The notes under the pieces were generated by a model. The model made no database searches and was not told where the DNA came from. It saw nothing but the letters and a program-made list of their open reading frames with translations. The position numbers and the translations under genes are program-made. A stretch of DNA of 6,019 bases from CAZIRO01 sp964541595. Its GTDB lineage: Bacteria; Acidobacteriota; HRBIN11. Shown here in pieces: positions 5,256 to 6,019 of the stretch (position 1 is the first letter of the stretch; the number at the start of each line of letters is the position of its first letter). Location: positions 1 through 6,019 of the forward strand of contig CAZIRO010000167.1 of assembly GCA_964541595.1 (NCBI GenBank). The letters run 5' to 3'.

Positions 5256-6019
5256 ATGAAAATCGTGCTCACGGGAGGTACCGGGTTTATCGGACGCGCC
5301 CTGGCGAACCACCTTGCCGATGAAGGCCACCAGGTGCGCGTGCTGACACGCCGATTCCCACGCCCGCTCCGCGTGCACGGCAATCTGCAGTATGTCCTGT
5401 GGGACGCGCAGACCCTGGGCGACTGGATCTCGGAACTCGACCATGCGGACGTCGTCATCCACCTCGCCGGCGCCACCGTTGCCCGACGGTGGACTTCCAC
5501 ATACAAAACCGTACTCCGTGCAAGTCGCGTCGGCGTGGGGCAACTCCTCACGCAGGCGTTCGCGCGTGTCAAACACCGACCGGGACTTCTCATTCAGGCG
5601 TCCGCAGTGGGGTATTACGGCAGTACACTGGACGAACGCGAATGCGACGAATCGTCCCCGCCCGGCAACGACTTCCTGGCCCGGCTGTGTGTGGACTGGG
5701 AAGCGTCTACAGCACCTGTGGAGGAAATGGGGGTGCGCCGTTGCATCACGCGGATTGGTGTGGTCCTGGAACGCGATGGGGGTGCACTGCGTCGGATGCT
5801 GCCCGCGTTTCGCATGTTCGTCGGCGGACCGCCGGGCAGTGGTCGTCAATGGCTGTCCTGGATCCACCGGTGGGACCTCATCCGGGTGTTTCTGTACCTG
5901 ATCGAACACCCGGAAGCCCGGGGTGTGTACAACGCCACCGCGCCGCATCCCGTACGCATGCGGGACTTTGCCCATGCGCTCGGACGGGTGTTGCACCGAC
6001 CCGCGTGGGCGCCGCTGCC
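5256..6019 (+). CDS. TIGR01777-family NAD(P)-dependent epimerase/dehydratase (YfcH-like), 3' truncated by window
   Basis: The first 254 codons of an extended short-chain dehydrogenase-like protein, open to the right edge. Family members are about 295-310 residues, so roughly 45-55 are missing. The ATG at 5256 follows GGAGG (5246-5250) by five bases. The N-terminus is a Rossmann dinucleotide loop, GGTGFIG (7-13, GxxGxxG), followed by HQVRVLTRR. Other family marks are DVVIHLAGATVARRW, ASAVGYYG (115-122), CITRIGVVLERDGGALRRMLPAF, GGPPGSGRQWLSWIH (about 190-204) and GVYNATAPHPVRMRDFAHAL. The Tyr pair in GYYG occupies the active-site region of the fold. The usual SWIHIDDL reads SWIHRWDL here. The physiological substrate of YfcH-like proteins is not established. 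The gene is probably a separate function from complex I and is placed here by chance or by loose co-transcription. Confidence 0.92.
   Translation, partial: MKIVLTGGTGFIGRALANHLADEGHQVRVLTRRFPRPLRVHGNLQYVLWDAQTLGDWISELDHADVVIHLAGATVARRWTSTYKTVLRASRVGVGQLLTQAFARVKHRPGLLIQASAVGYYGSTLDERECDESSPPGNDFLARLCVDWEASTAPVEEMGVRRCITRIGVVLERDGGALRRMLPAFRMFVGGPPGSGRQWLSWIHRWDLIRVFLYLIEHPEARGVYNATAPHPVRMRDFAHALGRVLHRPAWAPL

Noticed and set aside
5220..5996. Minus-strand open frame of 258 codons opposite the epimerase gene
   Set aside because: The plus strand has an unmistakable TIGR01777 protein with a good ribosome site; the minus frame is a GC-driven shadow.

Overview
The window comes from a Gram-negative-type bacterium that is motile and respires: it carries a membrane chemoreceptor, an exported solute-binding protein and the NADH-oxidising subunits of respiratory complex I. 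Base composition is moderately GC-rich and looks even across the genes, with no sign of recent transfer of a whole gene. A run of ten Ns inside a gene shows that this is a draft or metagenome assembly. I cannot fix the phylum from this sequence.

Layout. Positions 1-228 hold no gene but do hold a structured repeat: a roughly 176-bp MITE-like or REP-like unit with 26-bp inverted ends (23/26 matching, the inner 21 perfect), an internal 7-nt tandem repeat, and a 7-bp direct repeat on both sides. It ends about 40 bp before a chemoreceptor gene (229-2361). The chemoreceptor overlaps by 29 bp with a gene for a periplasmic ABC-type solute-binding protein (2333-3265). After a 76-bp spacer come nuoE (3342-3893) and nuoF (3890-5199), which overlap in an ATGA. 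After a further 56 bp, a TIGR01777/YfcH-type NAD(P)-dependent epimerase gene starts at 5256 and runs off the right edge.

How the genes work together. The receptor and binding protein overlap and are probably translationally coupled, so the binding protein is a good candidate for the ligand-carrying partner of the receptor; no ABC permease or ATPase gene is visible here. NuoE and NuoF form the NADH dehydrogenase tip of complex I (FMN, one [2Fe-2S] and one [4Fe-4S] cluster). nuoG does not follow directly, so the rest of the complex must be encoded elsewhere if it is present. The epimerase is probably a separate function.

Most notable points: the repeat looks like an insertion into the -10 region of the chemoreceptor promoter; the chemoreceptor has unusually long signalling arms and lacks the conserved Glu/Arg pair of the hairpin tip; and the ten Ns in nuoF break the reading frame, while family conservation predicts that the missing sequence is 8 nt. 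No undescribed multi-gene system is evident.
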